In this document: one piece after another, positions 8,354 through 21,200 of the stretch
Layout of the letters: every line of letters begins with the position of its first letter
Numbering within the stretch: position 1 is the stretch's first letter
Assembly: GCA_029547705.1 (NCBI GenBank)
Contig: JAKPOU010000051.1
Location: 1-64,000 of the forward strand
DNA length: 64,000 bases
Direction: 5' to 3'
From: Bacteroidota bacterium
GTDB taxonomy: Bacteria; Bacteroidota; Bacteroidia; Bacteroidales; VadinHA17
Made by a program: the position numbers and the translations under genes
The notes under the pieces: generated by a model
Databases searched by the model: none
Seen by the model: the letters and a program-made list of their open reading frames with translations, nothing else
Told to the model about the DNA's origin: nothing

Positions 8354-9220
8354 ATGCTACCGACCATATTAATTCCTCTCAGGAGGCTGCCTGTAATCAG
8401 GTCAGCCTCGCTTGCTTTTTTTCTGACTCTCATTCTGGGATTTCAGAATGCTTATTCCCAGGGAGATCTCCTGATTACTCCAAGAAGGGTAGTGTTCGAA
8501 GGTTCAGTGAGATCTGTCGATCTCAACCTGGCAAACATTGGCGCGGATACTGCCCGGTATGCCATTTCGCTTGTACAGATCCGGATGAACGAAGATGGTT
8601 CATTTGAAACAATAAGCGAGCCCGATCCGGGACAACGGTTTGCTGACAGAAACCTGAGATACTTCCCGCGTTCAGTGACTCTCGGGCCGAATGAAAGTCA
8701 GGTGGTAAAAGTCCAGCTTACCCGTCAGAATCAGCTAACAGAGGGTGAATACAGGTCACATTTCTATTTCAGGGCCGTTCCGGCAGAGACTCCCCTTGGT
8801 GAAGTTGAAACTGTTCGCGACACCAGTACCATTTCAGTTGTTCTCAAGCCTATTTTTGGTATAACAATTCCGGTAATCATCAGGGTAGGCCAGTCAACAA
8901 CCCGGGTAACAATCTCGGATATCGCCTTTTCAAAGAATAACAATCAGCCGGTTCTTTCCATGACATTGAACCGCAGCGGCAACATGTCCGTTTACGGGGA
9001 TATTGCCATTGATCATATATCTCCTGCCGGTACGGTAACCAGAGTTGGCATAGCAAACGGTGTGGCTGTCTATACTCCTAACCCAAAAAGAATTTTCTCA
9101 CTAAGACTTTCAAAAACTGAAAATATTGATCTGGGAAGCGGAAAGCTACGGGTAAGCTTTTCAGCCCCATCGGATGTCAAACCTCAGAAATATGCGGAGA
9201 GTGAACTCATCCTGAATTAG
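8354..9220 (+). CDS. PapD-like periplasmic chaperone
   Basis: A 288-residue exported protein (signal peptide to about residue 36, ending AYSQ) with the layout of fimbrial chaperones. First comes an Ig-like domain with RRVVFEGSVRSVDLNLANIG and then FPRSVTLGPNESQVVKVQLTR, which resembles the G1 strand and the conserved P-x-x-x-x-L-x-P pattern before it. A second beta domain follows (ITISDIAF-like strands, about residues 180-285). PapD-type chaperones bind pilus subunits by donating a strand and deliver them to an usher. An usher-like protein is encoded at the end of this operon. Its stop (9218-9220) touches the start of the giant gene. Confidence 0.8.
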   Translation: MLPTILIPLRRLPVIRSASLAFFLTLILGFQNAYSQGDLLITPRRVVFEGSVRSVDLNLANIGADTARYAISLVQIRMNEDGSFETISEPDPGQRFADRNLRYFPRSVTLGPNESQVVKVQLTRQNQLTEGEYRSHFYFRAVPAETPLGEVETVRDTSTISVVLKPIFGITIPVIIRVGQSTTRVTISDIAFSKNNNQPVLSMTLNRSGNMSVYGDIAIDHISPAGTVTRVGIANGVAVYTPNPKRIFSLRLSKTENIDLGSGKLRVSFSAPSDVKPQKYAESELILN

Positions 9221-9222
9221 TG

Positions 9223-12200
9223 ATGTATTTTGTAAAAATCAATACGGACCTCATCCTGATTGTCCTGACAACGGTCACAGTACTTTCCGGATTTTTCCTG
9301 TATAGATCCAGATCTTCCTGTATAAAATATCTCAGTACAAAATTTCCATTATTAAGGCAGACAGGAATTAGTCTGCTTTTACTCTTTCTTTTTTCGGCAA
9401 CATCTTCCGGCCAGGCAGTTGGTGACTACAGGACAAGGACAACGGGCAACTGGAGTAATCGAAGTACCTGGGAAAGGCTTAATTCCCTGCCATCAGGCTG
9501 GGCACAACCCTCCAGTAGTCAAGGCTATCCCGGACAATCTTCCGGGACCGGAACAGTTACCATCCGGAATGGACATAATGTTACACTTAATGTATCTCCG
9601 GCAAATGCTATCGCTCATTTGAATATAGGTGAAGGAACCAGCGGATCACTGACAACAAGTAACAACTCAAATCAAACCCTGTCCATTACCGGAAATCTAT
9701 CAGTTGCTAATGGTGCATCTTTCAATTTAGGAAGAATAAGTTTAACAATAGACGGAACGACTACCATTAACGGTTCCTTAACAGATAATCATGACAATGG
9801 ATCGGCACTTTTTAATGGTCAGTTCATTATCAGTGCCACTGGGTCTTTTGAAACTACAAATAATTCTTCGTTTACATTTAGGGGTGGTATTTCAAATAAC
9901 GGTACTTTTGAAAAGGGTGGTTCGGGCACAACCAGCTTTAACAGTTCACAAACAATAAGTGGTACCAGGCCATTGGTATTTAGTGGTTCCGGATCAGTTT
10001 CCATTGCTAATAACGTTACAGTCACCAACCAGGGAATAGTCAGCATATCAGGATCAGCCACACTGAATGGTGCAGGCAATAATTCCCGGTGGGTGAATGA
10101 TACAAATTCAACTCTCAACTACAGCAGTACACAGCAGCCAATGAATACAGGTTCACTGATGGCAACTGCTGAGGGCAACACAGTGAATTACGAAAGAAGC
10201 GGTGATCAAACTGTAAAAAATACCACATACTATAATCTCACGCTATCTGGCTCAGGCTCAAAAACAAATACCGGCGTCTCCGTAAACGGTACGCTGTCCC
10301 TGGAGGGAACAGCCACAGTTCCAGCTGCAATAAGCTATGGGCCTGATGCTGCTCTGTACTACAATACCAGTAATATCCGCACGGTAACCAACAACGAATG
10401 GCCGGCAACATTCTCCGGAACGGGAGGTGTTGTAATAAACGCTGCCGCGACAGTCAGTCTGAACCAGGCCAAAGTTCTCGGACTCAACGTACCGCTTGTT
10501 ATTAACAGTGGAGCTTCTTTTAACACAGCAAATAATGAACTGACATTCGGCGGTAATTTCAACAACAACGGCGGAGAATTTAACGCAGGCAGTTCTGATA
10601 TCAACATTTCCAACAGCGGGAACCAGGATATTGCAGGGTTTACCACTACAGGCAGGGTAAGCATGACCAAATCATCAGGTACTGTCACGCTGCTGGGCAA
10701 CATCAGCGGTACCGGATTCACAGTAAACGGGGCAGGAAGCATCCATCTTGGCAATGACCTGGTACATACCTTCAGCGGCGACTTTGTTTTTTCAAATGGA
10801 ACAATAACCGGAGGTTCTTCCACATTAAGGCTGGGAGGTACTACCAGTGTAACCGGAGGTAATTTTAATGCAGGAACAGGAACTGTTGAGTTTTACGGTG
10901 GTTCACAAAATGTTCCGGGTACTACTTACCATAATCTGACCATATCTGGAGGAAGTACAAAATCTGTTATCAATAATCATATCAGGATAAACGGAAACCT
11001 GACTCTGAATAACGGAATCCTTTCGCTGGGAAATCATGATTTAACACTTGGACTCGGATCATCTACCAACGGATCTTTTTCTGAAACCAGTATGATTGAC
11101 ATCGGTACAAGAACCATTGTCAAAGAAGGCAATTCAGCTTCGGATTTCATTCTTACTCTGCCAGTTGGAAATGGCACGGCCTATACTCCGGTACATATTG
11201 CAGATCTTTCTGTCACATCCATCTCACCTTCAGCCGTTCTAAGAGTTCAAACCTTTAGCACACCAGCTTCCGGGGTACCGGGGAAAAATCCTCTTAAACG
11301 CCACTGGATCACTTCAACAAACGGAATAAGCGGACCTGTCCTTGCCGATATCAGTTTTACCTATGCCTCAAACGACATACCGGACGGCGGTAATGCCGGA
11401 GTATATGAAATTGTATACCGTCCTTCTTCCGGTTCCTGGGGAACCCCCGATGGTGCTTCTGCCCCCGGGTCAAATCCACTCAGAGCATCTGCAGCCTCAA
11501 GCCTGAATGCAACATGGACCGGAACCATCCAGGAATACCACAACTTCTATTCCTTCTCCAGCGGCAGCTGGGATAATCCCGGAACATGGACCCTGGACCC
11601 TTCGGGAACTCAATGGCTGAATCCCGGTAACTTTACACCGTCTACATCTCCTACATCTGATAATGATGAGGTTACAATACTTTCCGGACGCACGGTTACT
11701 GTTCCATCAGACAACAAAAAAAACAAAACCATTAACATTGAGGGAACGCTTGATCTGGGCACAACAACTGGGCATTCGTTCACAGTCATTTCCGGAACAG
11801 GCCGCATCCGGCTTGCAGGAGACAATTTCCCCTCAGGTGATGCTACAAGCTTCATATCTGACGAACAGGGAAAAAGCGTAACTGAATTTTACGGGAACTC
11901 CCGGAATCTTATAACTCCACGTAACTTCTCCAATGTGGAAGTAAATCTGAACGGGAGTAATACCCTCTTCCTTGAAACAGATTATCTGATAAACGGCAAT
12001 CTCACTGTTTCGGGTGGTATTCTGAGTATCGGCAGCAGTTCTTTAACAAACACACTGAATATAACAGTGAGTGGAGACCTTGTGGTACAAGAGTCGGGCC
12101 GTATTTCAACCGGAACTGCTAATGCTCGTCATCAGTTAAATTTGTTCGGTGATTTCATCAACAAGGGCGAAGCACGGTTCACAAACCGTACTGCCCCGGA

Positions 12201-15200
12201 ATACATGTCAGAGGCTATCAATGGAATAGTTGATCTCAGGTTCCTCAGTGACAAGAGGAACCAGACCATAATGTGCAACGGGCTGACCAACTTCTATCGC
12301 ATTGAGATCGACAAGGGAGAAGACTATACCTATGTCCTGAACATTGAGGCATCAGAACCCGGTAATTTCAATCTGCTGGGATTTGCTAACGAGAACCATG
12401 GCTCCATCTCACAACTCACAATAAACAGAAATGCACTGGGGCTGCTGAAGGGTACCGTAAGGATCGGCAATAATGTGGAGATACCTGTGTTGTCGCAGGC
12501 AGGGAATTACAACATTTCACAGAGGGCACAGCTGTGGATAGACCGCGGAATGGTGCGGAAGAACAGCGGTACCGCAATAGTGGTTTATGGGAAGGTAAAG
12601 ATCAGCAATGGTACGCTGGAGGCACTGATCAACAGTGGTATCACCTTCCGGGAAAACGGACTCATCAACGTAGAGGGAGGCACCCTGAATGCCAACCAGA
12701 TCAGAACCACCACCGAAGGAATTACAACCTACGGCGGATATGTTCAGACCGGAGGAACAGTCAACGTGGTAGGAGGTAATACCAATACCAGCTTTTATGT
12801 CTTCTCGCTTCCCTTTCCAACCAGCGTATTTAACATGAGCGGAGGAACTCTGAAAGTCAATACCTCCTCCGCAAACGGAGCCATACTGATCAACTCGGGC
12901 CCTGAAAATATCAAGGTTACCGGTGGCACCGTGATAGCCGAGACACAGGCAGGAAGGGACTATCAGATTACCTCAACAGCTCCCTTCTGGAACCTGGAAC
13001 TTCGGAACAGTACCACTGCCCGGCGGCACTTCCGTCTGACAGCAGCCACCAATATCGGTCCCCCAGGAAACCAGGTAAATGTCCCGGCCCAGACGCTGCA
13101 CGTATTGAATGAGTTCCGCATATGGGGAAAAGAATCCGGAGGAGATAACTATCCGGAAATAGTATTTGATCCTGAAGGTAATGACCTCTATATCGGGGGC
13201 TCCTTCTTCATTGAGGCGGGTGCAGTCTACTCCCCGGTGAGTGGCGGCATCTACCCCTATGATGCCATTGCCCATCAGCCAACGGGAAGGAATACCACCT
13301 ATTTTAACAGGACAGCCGCGACCAGGGCTTCTGAACAACTCTATTGGGGCGAGGCTGTCACTCAGCTGGAGTTTGGCAACCTGGTTATAGACCGTCCGAA
13401 CGGACATGAGGTTAAGCTTACTTCGGTATCATCAAGGATAAACGAATCTGTACTCCTCGATATAAACGGAGATGCTACTGTGAGATCAGGAATCCTGAAT
13501 CAGAACCTTTACACCATCCGTACCTGGGGTGCCATTGAAAATAATGAACGCATGGGTGTCTGGATGCCGGGTGTAACACCCAGCCGGGCACAGATACAGT
13601 TTGTGGAAAATCCGGCTCTCACTCTTACAACCGGGCAGGATGCTGTTTTCGGTAATGTTCAGGTCAATGTGACTCCTCCCTCGGTGTTAACACTTAGCTC
13701 TGATGTTTATATTGAAAGGATGGAATACGTTAAAGGACTGATTTATCTGAAAAACTATAATCTCAAGATAGACAATCTGTGGAATCTCGAAACAGCTTTA
13801 TTCGAAAATATCCCTACAACCAGCTTTCTCAGAGTATCAGATAACGGAAGATCCGGTAGTTCGATGATCTATTCTGACGGTAAAGCCAGTGACGGAGGAT
13901 TAACACTGAGGATCGCAGCCAATTCGCAGGCAGAGAACGAAAACAATATCCTGAATAACTTCGGTCCTGTAACATTTCCTGTAGGCTTTAGCTCAGATGG
14001 CGGTACTGTTCTTTACTTCAGGCCAGCCCAGATAGTTGTAAAAGAGGTTTCATCACCCGGTTATATCACTGTCCGCCCCGTAATGGGCCAGCTGAAAACA
14101 ACCGATCAGTCAGGTGGAGAGATTTTGCAGCATTACTGGCGCGTATCCCATTCGGGGTTCACCTCACTGCCTTTGGTTGCATACCGGTTTTATTACCGCG
14201 GACAAAGAGGTGTTTCAAATGTGGATTTGCCAGCAGGTGCATCTGCTGAACTACAATATGTTCCGGGCAAGGTTCTGGATCAGAATCCGTATACACGCCT
14301 TTTTGAACCACTGGCAGATAATGACATTATTCGGAATATTGGACCTTCAAACACCCGTGTAATAACATTTAACGGGACCAGTAACAATGGCTCGTTTTCT
14401 CCCTCTTCTGCTGGTTTCACTCTTGAAAACAGCAATTATACTGCAGGAGTCTCTCCCCGCTTTACAGGTTCGCCTATTCATTATTATTCGAATCCTGCAG
14501 GCGGAGCATGGCATGTGGCTGGTACCTGGGATGTAGGTTCAAAGGGAAGCGGAATACATGCTGTCCCTACAACTGGAAGTATAGTACACATATATAATGA
14601 CAATACAAATCCAAATGTACAGGGCACAAGCAGAATAAATGTCCAATCAGCCGGAATGCCGCACTTTCCTGCAGAGATTATTTTTGAAATGCCCAATATT
14701 CCTGTAGAACAATCACACTCGGAAAACATACCCCGTCTTCAATTCCATGCTTCCGGAACATACGATCTGGGATTCGTGAGAGGCAGGGGCATGATCTCAT
14801 ATGGTGCAAATTCGATTATTACAAATGGTGATTTCGGCGATTTCGGAACAAACTCCGGCTCCTATTACCTGTTTTTTAGCGGCCCGTCACAGCTGACAAC
14901 AATTCCTGCTCCAATTCCTAATATGATGATTGAATATTCTACCAATATCAATCAGAATATTGTGGTCAATTATGATTTAATTATTCAGGGCAATGCCCTG
15001 GTTCAGCCTTTACAGGATATAGATATCCGCCGTGACCTGGTAATGGGATTCTGGCGGGGTGCTACCTTCCAGTTTCCAGCAACCGGCAGAACGGTAAAAG
15101 TAACAGTGGGAAGAGATATAGACTTCACACGGATACCAATTGCCAATGAAATTGGAAACCGGATTATAAATACTGCTCCGACAGCAGGAACCCTGGAACA

Positions 15201-18200
15201 TACTCTGGTGTTGAAAGGCTCAATAATTCAAGGCAACAATAATAATTTCAGTATCAACCTCTTCGGCGCGAGCAACCGCTCAAAAGCCATTCTTGAATTA
15301 CAAGGCAGTGAAGACGCTGGTTACTCCAGAAATTCAAATTCGGTACCGGAATTTTACAGGATCGTGATGGACAAGGGCAAAAATCAGTCATCATCCTTCA
15401 CTTTCAATAATCATTTCAATTTAAGGGGGCCCACAAACACAGACGTTAAGGCAATAACCTTGCAAAACGGTACTCTGATATTGAATAATCCGTCAATAAA
15501 CCTTGATCTTACCACTGGCGGGAACAATTTCGCCATTCCGGCTTCTTCCTGTCTTGAGATTAATCAAGGCACCGTCCGGGCTTCGGGTAATTCAGGAATC
15601 TCCCTTGACGGTATGCTTAGCATTAATGGCGGTATCGTGAATATGAGCGGAGGCCATAATTCCATCGAATACTCTGCATCAGGGAATGCGTCAATAAAGA
15701 TAACAGGCGGCACGCTTACCGTAGGGGGACAGATAAGAAGAAGTCCCACTTCGGATGTTGGAGTACTTAATTATTTCCAGTCGGGCGGTACTGTAATAAC
15801 CGGTAACAATTCTGCCCAGGTCAGTAACAGGGGTGTGTTTGAAATACTCAACCCCGGAAGTTCCTTCACCATGACGGGGGGTAACCTCCACATTGCCCGT
15901 TCACAGATCAGTCCGTCAATACCGGCATTTTATTTTGACCCCGACATTGTAAATACCGGCACATCTGCCACAATCCATATAGGTCACGGCGTAACTCCCG
16001 CTGCACAGACAATAGGCATCTTTGCCGGCAAGCCTCTGCCCAGACTCATAATTAACAATGCAAGCGGACGAAATCCTGCAGCAAAGCTTGAAGTTGTTCC
16101 GGCTGCAATAACCAGCCTGCTCCAGATAGATGCCGGTGCAACTTTCAATGCAAACGGGCTCGACCTGCATCTTAACGGTGACATGACCGTGACAGGTTCA
16201 TATACTCCTCAGGGAAATACCACATTCTTCAGTGGCGGTGGCACACAAACAGTCAATATCGGAGGCAGCGGAGTCAGTTTTTACAACCTTGATAAAACAT
16301 CATCTGAAAACCTTGTCCTGAATGGCTCAAATACCACGGTATCTGTAGCAGGTTCACTTTATCTCCGGGCAGGAACATTTACAGATAACGGCAATAGTGT
16401 AACCGTAAGGGGAAATGTCCTTAATGATGCAATTCATGTGAACAACGGCTCTTCAGGTGACGGAATAATAATGAACGGGGATACGCCTCAGAAACTTTTC
16501 GGGAATGGCATTTTCGGGAAATTAACTATCAATAACGGTTATGGAGTCTCTGTAACTACCGGCAGTCAGTTTACCATCACCCGTTCACTGAAAATGGTGA
16601 AGGGAGTCCTGAATATCGGAAGCAGCCTCCTGGAACTCGGGGTTAATGCAGAAATTGAAGAAGCATCTCCATTTTCAGCCACAAATATGATAGAAACCAA
16701 TATCTCATTCACAGATAATGGCCTGAAAAAAATATTCCGCGCCGGAAGTTCTCCGGCGTTCACTTTTCCCATGGGATCCGACAATAAATATACACCGGTT
16801 ATATTCAATATCTCAGCCAATGGTGATAATACCGGAAGCATTACTGTAAAACCTGCCAATGAAATACATCCGGCAATAATCGAAGACACAGAGACCGGTG
16901 CCCAGATTGTTGACCGGGACAATGCACTTCAGTATTACTGGACATTGAATGCAGAGGGGATTAGTGGTTTTTCCGCAGAGGCCCGTATGTTCTATAATGA
17001 AAATGATATTAGGGTAACTGCTCCATATACGATTGCTGATTATCACACGGCCAGCCTCCTGGAGGCCGGTTCCGGCAACTGGCAGAAATTTCCCCAAACA
17101 GATTTTGATGAGATAAATAAATACCTGATTTTCAGATTTTCCGAAACAGATGACCAGGGTATCAGGGGAGACTATACTGCCGGGGCGGGTGATGCAACCC
17201 TTAACGGTGCCATTCCTGACATGGTTTCCGTTTATGAGACTGTAAACAACGGAAACTGGTCAACAGCCGCAGTGTGGAATCCCGCCATAGCCGGCGGACC
17301 CCGCGGAGCGATTGCAAGAATAAACGCAGCACATACCATTGATGTAACTACAAACAACATTGCCGGTTATAAAACAGAAATATTTGGAACCTTAAAACTT
17401 TATTCAACCTCCGGTCACCGGCTGGGAATAGTGAACGGTAATGGTACTGTTTACCTTGAAAAGGGAGAGATTCCGGCTGCTGTTTATGAGGATTTTTTCT
17501 CACCTGCAGGCGGAACCATTGAATTCGGAGGTACAACAGCTTACGGTTTCCTCGGTACTGTTGCCCGGGTCAACAATCTTTCATTTTCAGGCTCAGGAGA
17601 AAGAAGATTTTCCAACAATAACCTGACCGTTAACGGAAATATTACCATTGCGGGCAGTTCAGGCCTTAAGGTAATCAATCAGTTTAACAGCAGGATAAGT
17701 ATCAGAGGTAATCTTAACCGGAGTTCCGGTTTGTTTGATTCGGGCAGCGGATCCAATGCAACATTAGCATTTACAGGAACAATGCCGCAGACAATAAGCG
17801 GTTCCTTCACGGGTATCAACAGCCTGAACAATCTTGAAATCAATAATACCAGTGATGTAAATATTCTTAATAACCTTGAGATCAAGGGAGATATCAGATT
17901 TATAAACGGTTTGCTTAATGTTGATCCCGGAGCGCTTTTAAGACTCAGACTAAGTGCACAGGCCTTGCCGGAATCAGGCTTGCCACAATCCTTTGTCAAC
18001 GGAACCCTCATAAAGGAACTGATGAATGGAAACAGTTTCACTTTCCCTGTCGGCAGCTACCAGACTGTCAGGGCTCATGGTCCCCTGATGCTTAAAAACG
18101 TGTCAGGCCCTTCAGGGATCAACGACTGGGGAGTTACCTATTTTTTCAGCAGTCCAACACTTGCAGGCTATAACACAGCAAATTTCGAAAGTCCGGTATC

Positions 18201-21200
18201 AACCGTCAGCAATTCCGAATATTGGAAAATTGAGGGTCCCGAAGGCGGAAAATCAGTAATCAGAATTATCCTTGACGGATCGAGTGATGTAGCAAGCTCA
18301 CTGCCAGATCTCTCAAACCTCAGGGTTGTTGGCTGGAATCCCTCAGCTGATCAGTGGGAGATCGTGGGAACAAGTACAGCCGTTAGCGGTACAGCCGTCA
18401 GCGGCATGATTACAACAAGTACGGCCGTTGATTATGACAGCTATAAATATTTCACCCTTGCATCGGTAACACCGGTAGCCATTGGAAGTGCCACCATAAC
18501 AAGTCCGTCCGAAGTTAATCTCTGCAGTGGTTCTTCAACTGCCATCACCGTTAATTTTACCGGTGAAATGCCTTATATTCTCACTTATACAGCCGGGACT
18601 GTCACTCATACAACACCTGCTGTCAATTCTCCCACTTATATTATTACTGTCAGTCCTGCGGCAACAACCGTTTATACACTGGCTGCTGTCAGTGCCAACG
18701 GTCAGCCGGGCATTATCACAGGAACCTCATCAGTTACAGTCAATGTAAGTCCGGTTCCGGCAGTCAGTCTTTCCAGTTCTGTTTCAGGTTCAGTTTGTGA
18801 AGGGAGCACCGTTACATTTACAGCAACTGCCGGACTGGCAAACTACAGCTTCAGGGTAAATGGAAATATTGTCCAGGATGGTGCGGGCAATATTTTTGTA
18901 ACCTCCACCCTGCCACCCGGATCCCAATCTGTTGACGTAATCGCCACTAACACAGCAGGGTGCTCTGCCACGAGCAGCGCCATCTCCCTCACCGTAAATC
19001 CCCTGCCGGCAGCAGCCGGGCCTGTTGAAGGGCCGGTCTCAGTATGCCTGGGCGATCCAAGATCGTTTACAGTGGATCCCATAGCAGGTGCAACAAGTTA
19101 TATATGGTCTGCCACCAACGGGGCCCAGATAGCAACGAATGGCAACAGGTTCAATACAATAACCTTTCCAAATGCAGGTGAGACAATAGTTACAGTAAGA
19201 GGCCGCAACAGCTGCGGGGATGGCATTCCTTCATCAATTACAGTTATCGTCAGCAATCTGCCGCCTCCCGGTGCAGCAGGACCTGTTTCTGGTCCTTCCC
19301 AGGTATGCCGGGGAGGAAGCGGATATGTCTATTCGGTAAGTTCTGTGGCAAATGCAACCAGTTATATATGGGAATATACCGGCAGTAATGCTGTTATCCA
19401 CGGCACCGGCAACAGTGTAACAGTTGATTTTCTTTCCGGAGCCACCAGCGGATCACTGCGGGTGCGCGGGACGAATGGCTGCGCAGACGGAGCCTTTTCA
19501 GACAATTTCAGCATTACGGTCAACCAGCCTCCTTCAGTTGTCATTAATCCAACAGATCCTTCAGTCTGCAGCGGAACGGGCCTGCCCATCACAGCCACTG
19601 CTTCAGGCGGATTAAGTCCTTACTCTTATTCATGGAACGGGAATGGTGCATCATTTCTAAGTTCAGTCAGTATTTCCGCACCAATATTCAACAGTCCTGA
19701 CGGGGGACAATTTGATCTCATCTGCACAGTTACTGACAACAGAGGCTGCACTGGCACCGCCAGCAGAACCGTCACTGTCTTCCCGGCTCCCAAAGCGGAC
19801 GCCGGACCGGATATAAGCGGACTCTGCACTGGCACAATGCCGATTGCAATGACCGGAGCCTCTGCATCAGGCTCATACAGCGGAACTCCCGTGTGGAGCG
19901 GTGCAGGTGGCACGTGGACACAGAATCCTGACCCTGCACTTGCAACATTCACCCCCTCAACACCATCAGGTTCAACTACTGCAACACTTACACTCACAGG
20001 AGCCAATGGCTGTTCTAATTCCACTGACGAGAGGCTGATCACCTGGAACAGCATTCCCGGGCAACCGGGCTTCTTTACTGAAAGCAGCATCACAGTCTGC
20101 CGGGGTCAGTCAGCAGTAGTTTTTACAGTGCCCCACGATCCCGCGGCAACTTCATATAACTGGACTTACACCATGGGCTCAGGAGTTACGATTTCCGGGA
20201 ACGGGAACAGTGTAACACTGGATTTTTCTCCGGCGGCCACTTCCGGCAGACTGAGTGTCAGTGCGGTGAACAGTTGCGGAGCAAGTATTCCCAGGTCTGT
20301 TGATATTGTTGTAACAATTCCGCCCGTAGCAACATTCATTTATCCCGGCAATCCGTACTGTCCGATGGGAACAAATCCCTTTCCCGTTTTCACAGGCGGA
20401 GGAGTACCCGGTTATTTCAGCTCGACGCCTGGCCTTGTATTTACAGATCATTCAACCGGTCAGGTCGACCTGTCTGCCAGCACCCCGGGTGACTACATTG
20501 TAACAAACACTATAGCGGCCACAGGAGGATGTCCCGCAGTCACAGCAACAAGTACAATATCAATTATATCTGAATTTGTCTGGTCAGGCTCGGCAGACAG
20601 TGACTGGAACAATCCGGCCAACTGGTCGTGCGGTGTTGTTCCTTCTGCTGCTTATTCCGTCCTGATAGGGAATGTAACTAACAAACCGGTTCTGAGCACC
20701 GGTGCTGCCGGAGCCATAAAGAATCTGACAATTGAAAACGGCTCCTCCCTTACAGTAACGGAAAACACCATCAGGATTACCGGAACAATTACCAATAATG
20801 GTGTTTTTGAGGCAGGCGAAGCCACAGTTGAGCTTGCCGGCACCATGCCTCAGACGATAAATTCATCAGCTTTTACAGGAAACACAGTCAGCGGGCTTAC
20901 GGTGAATAATATCTCGGGGGTTACATTAAACGGGGAACTCAAAGTAAGCGGCATAGTACTGATTCAGAACGGAACATTGAATTCCAACGGTAACCTGACG
21001 CTCCTGTCAACGGCCGGCAGAACGGCAATGATCGATGGTTCAGGCTCCGGCGGGATAAACGGGAATGTTACAATGCAACGCTATCTCCCTTCAGGATTCG
21101 GATACAGGTATATCAGCTCTCCCTTCAGCAATGCATCCGTTAACCAGCTGGCTGATTACCTGAAACTCGGATCAGCTTTTCCGATGCTCTATAAATATGA

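Noticed and set aside
10359..10823. Long minus-strand frames inside the giant gene (also 19626-20093, 17679-18041)
   Set aside because: Low-complexity Pro/Val/Leu translations antisense to Gly/Asn/Thr-rich coding sequence; typical shadows.
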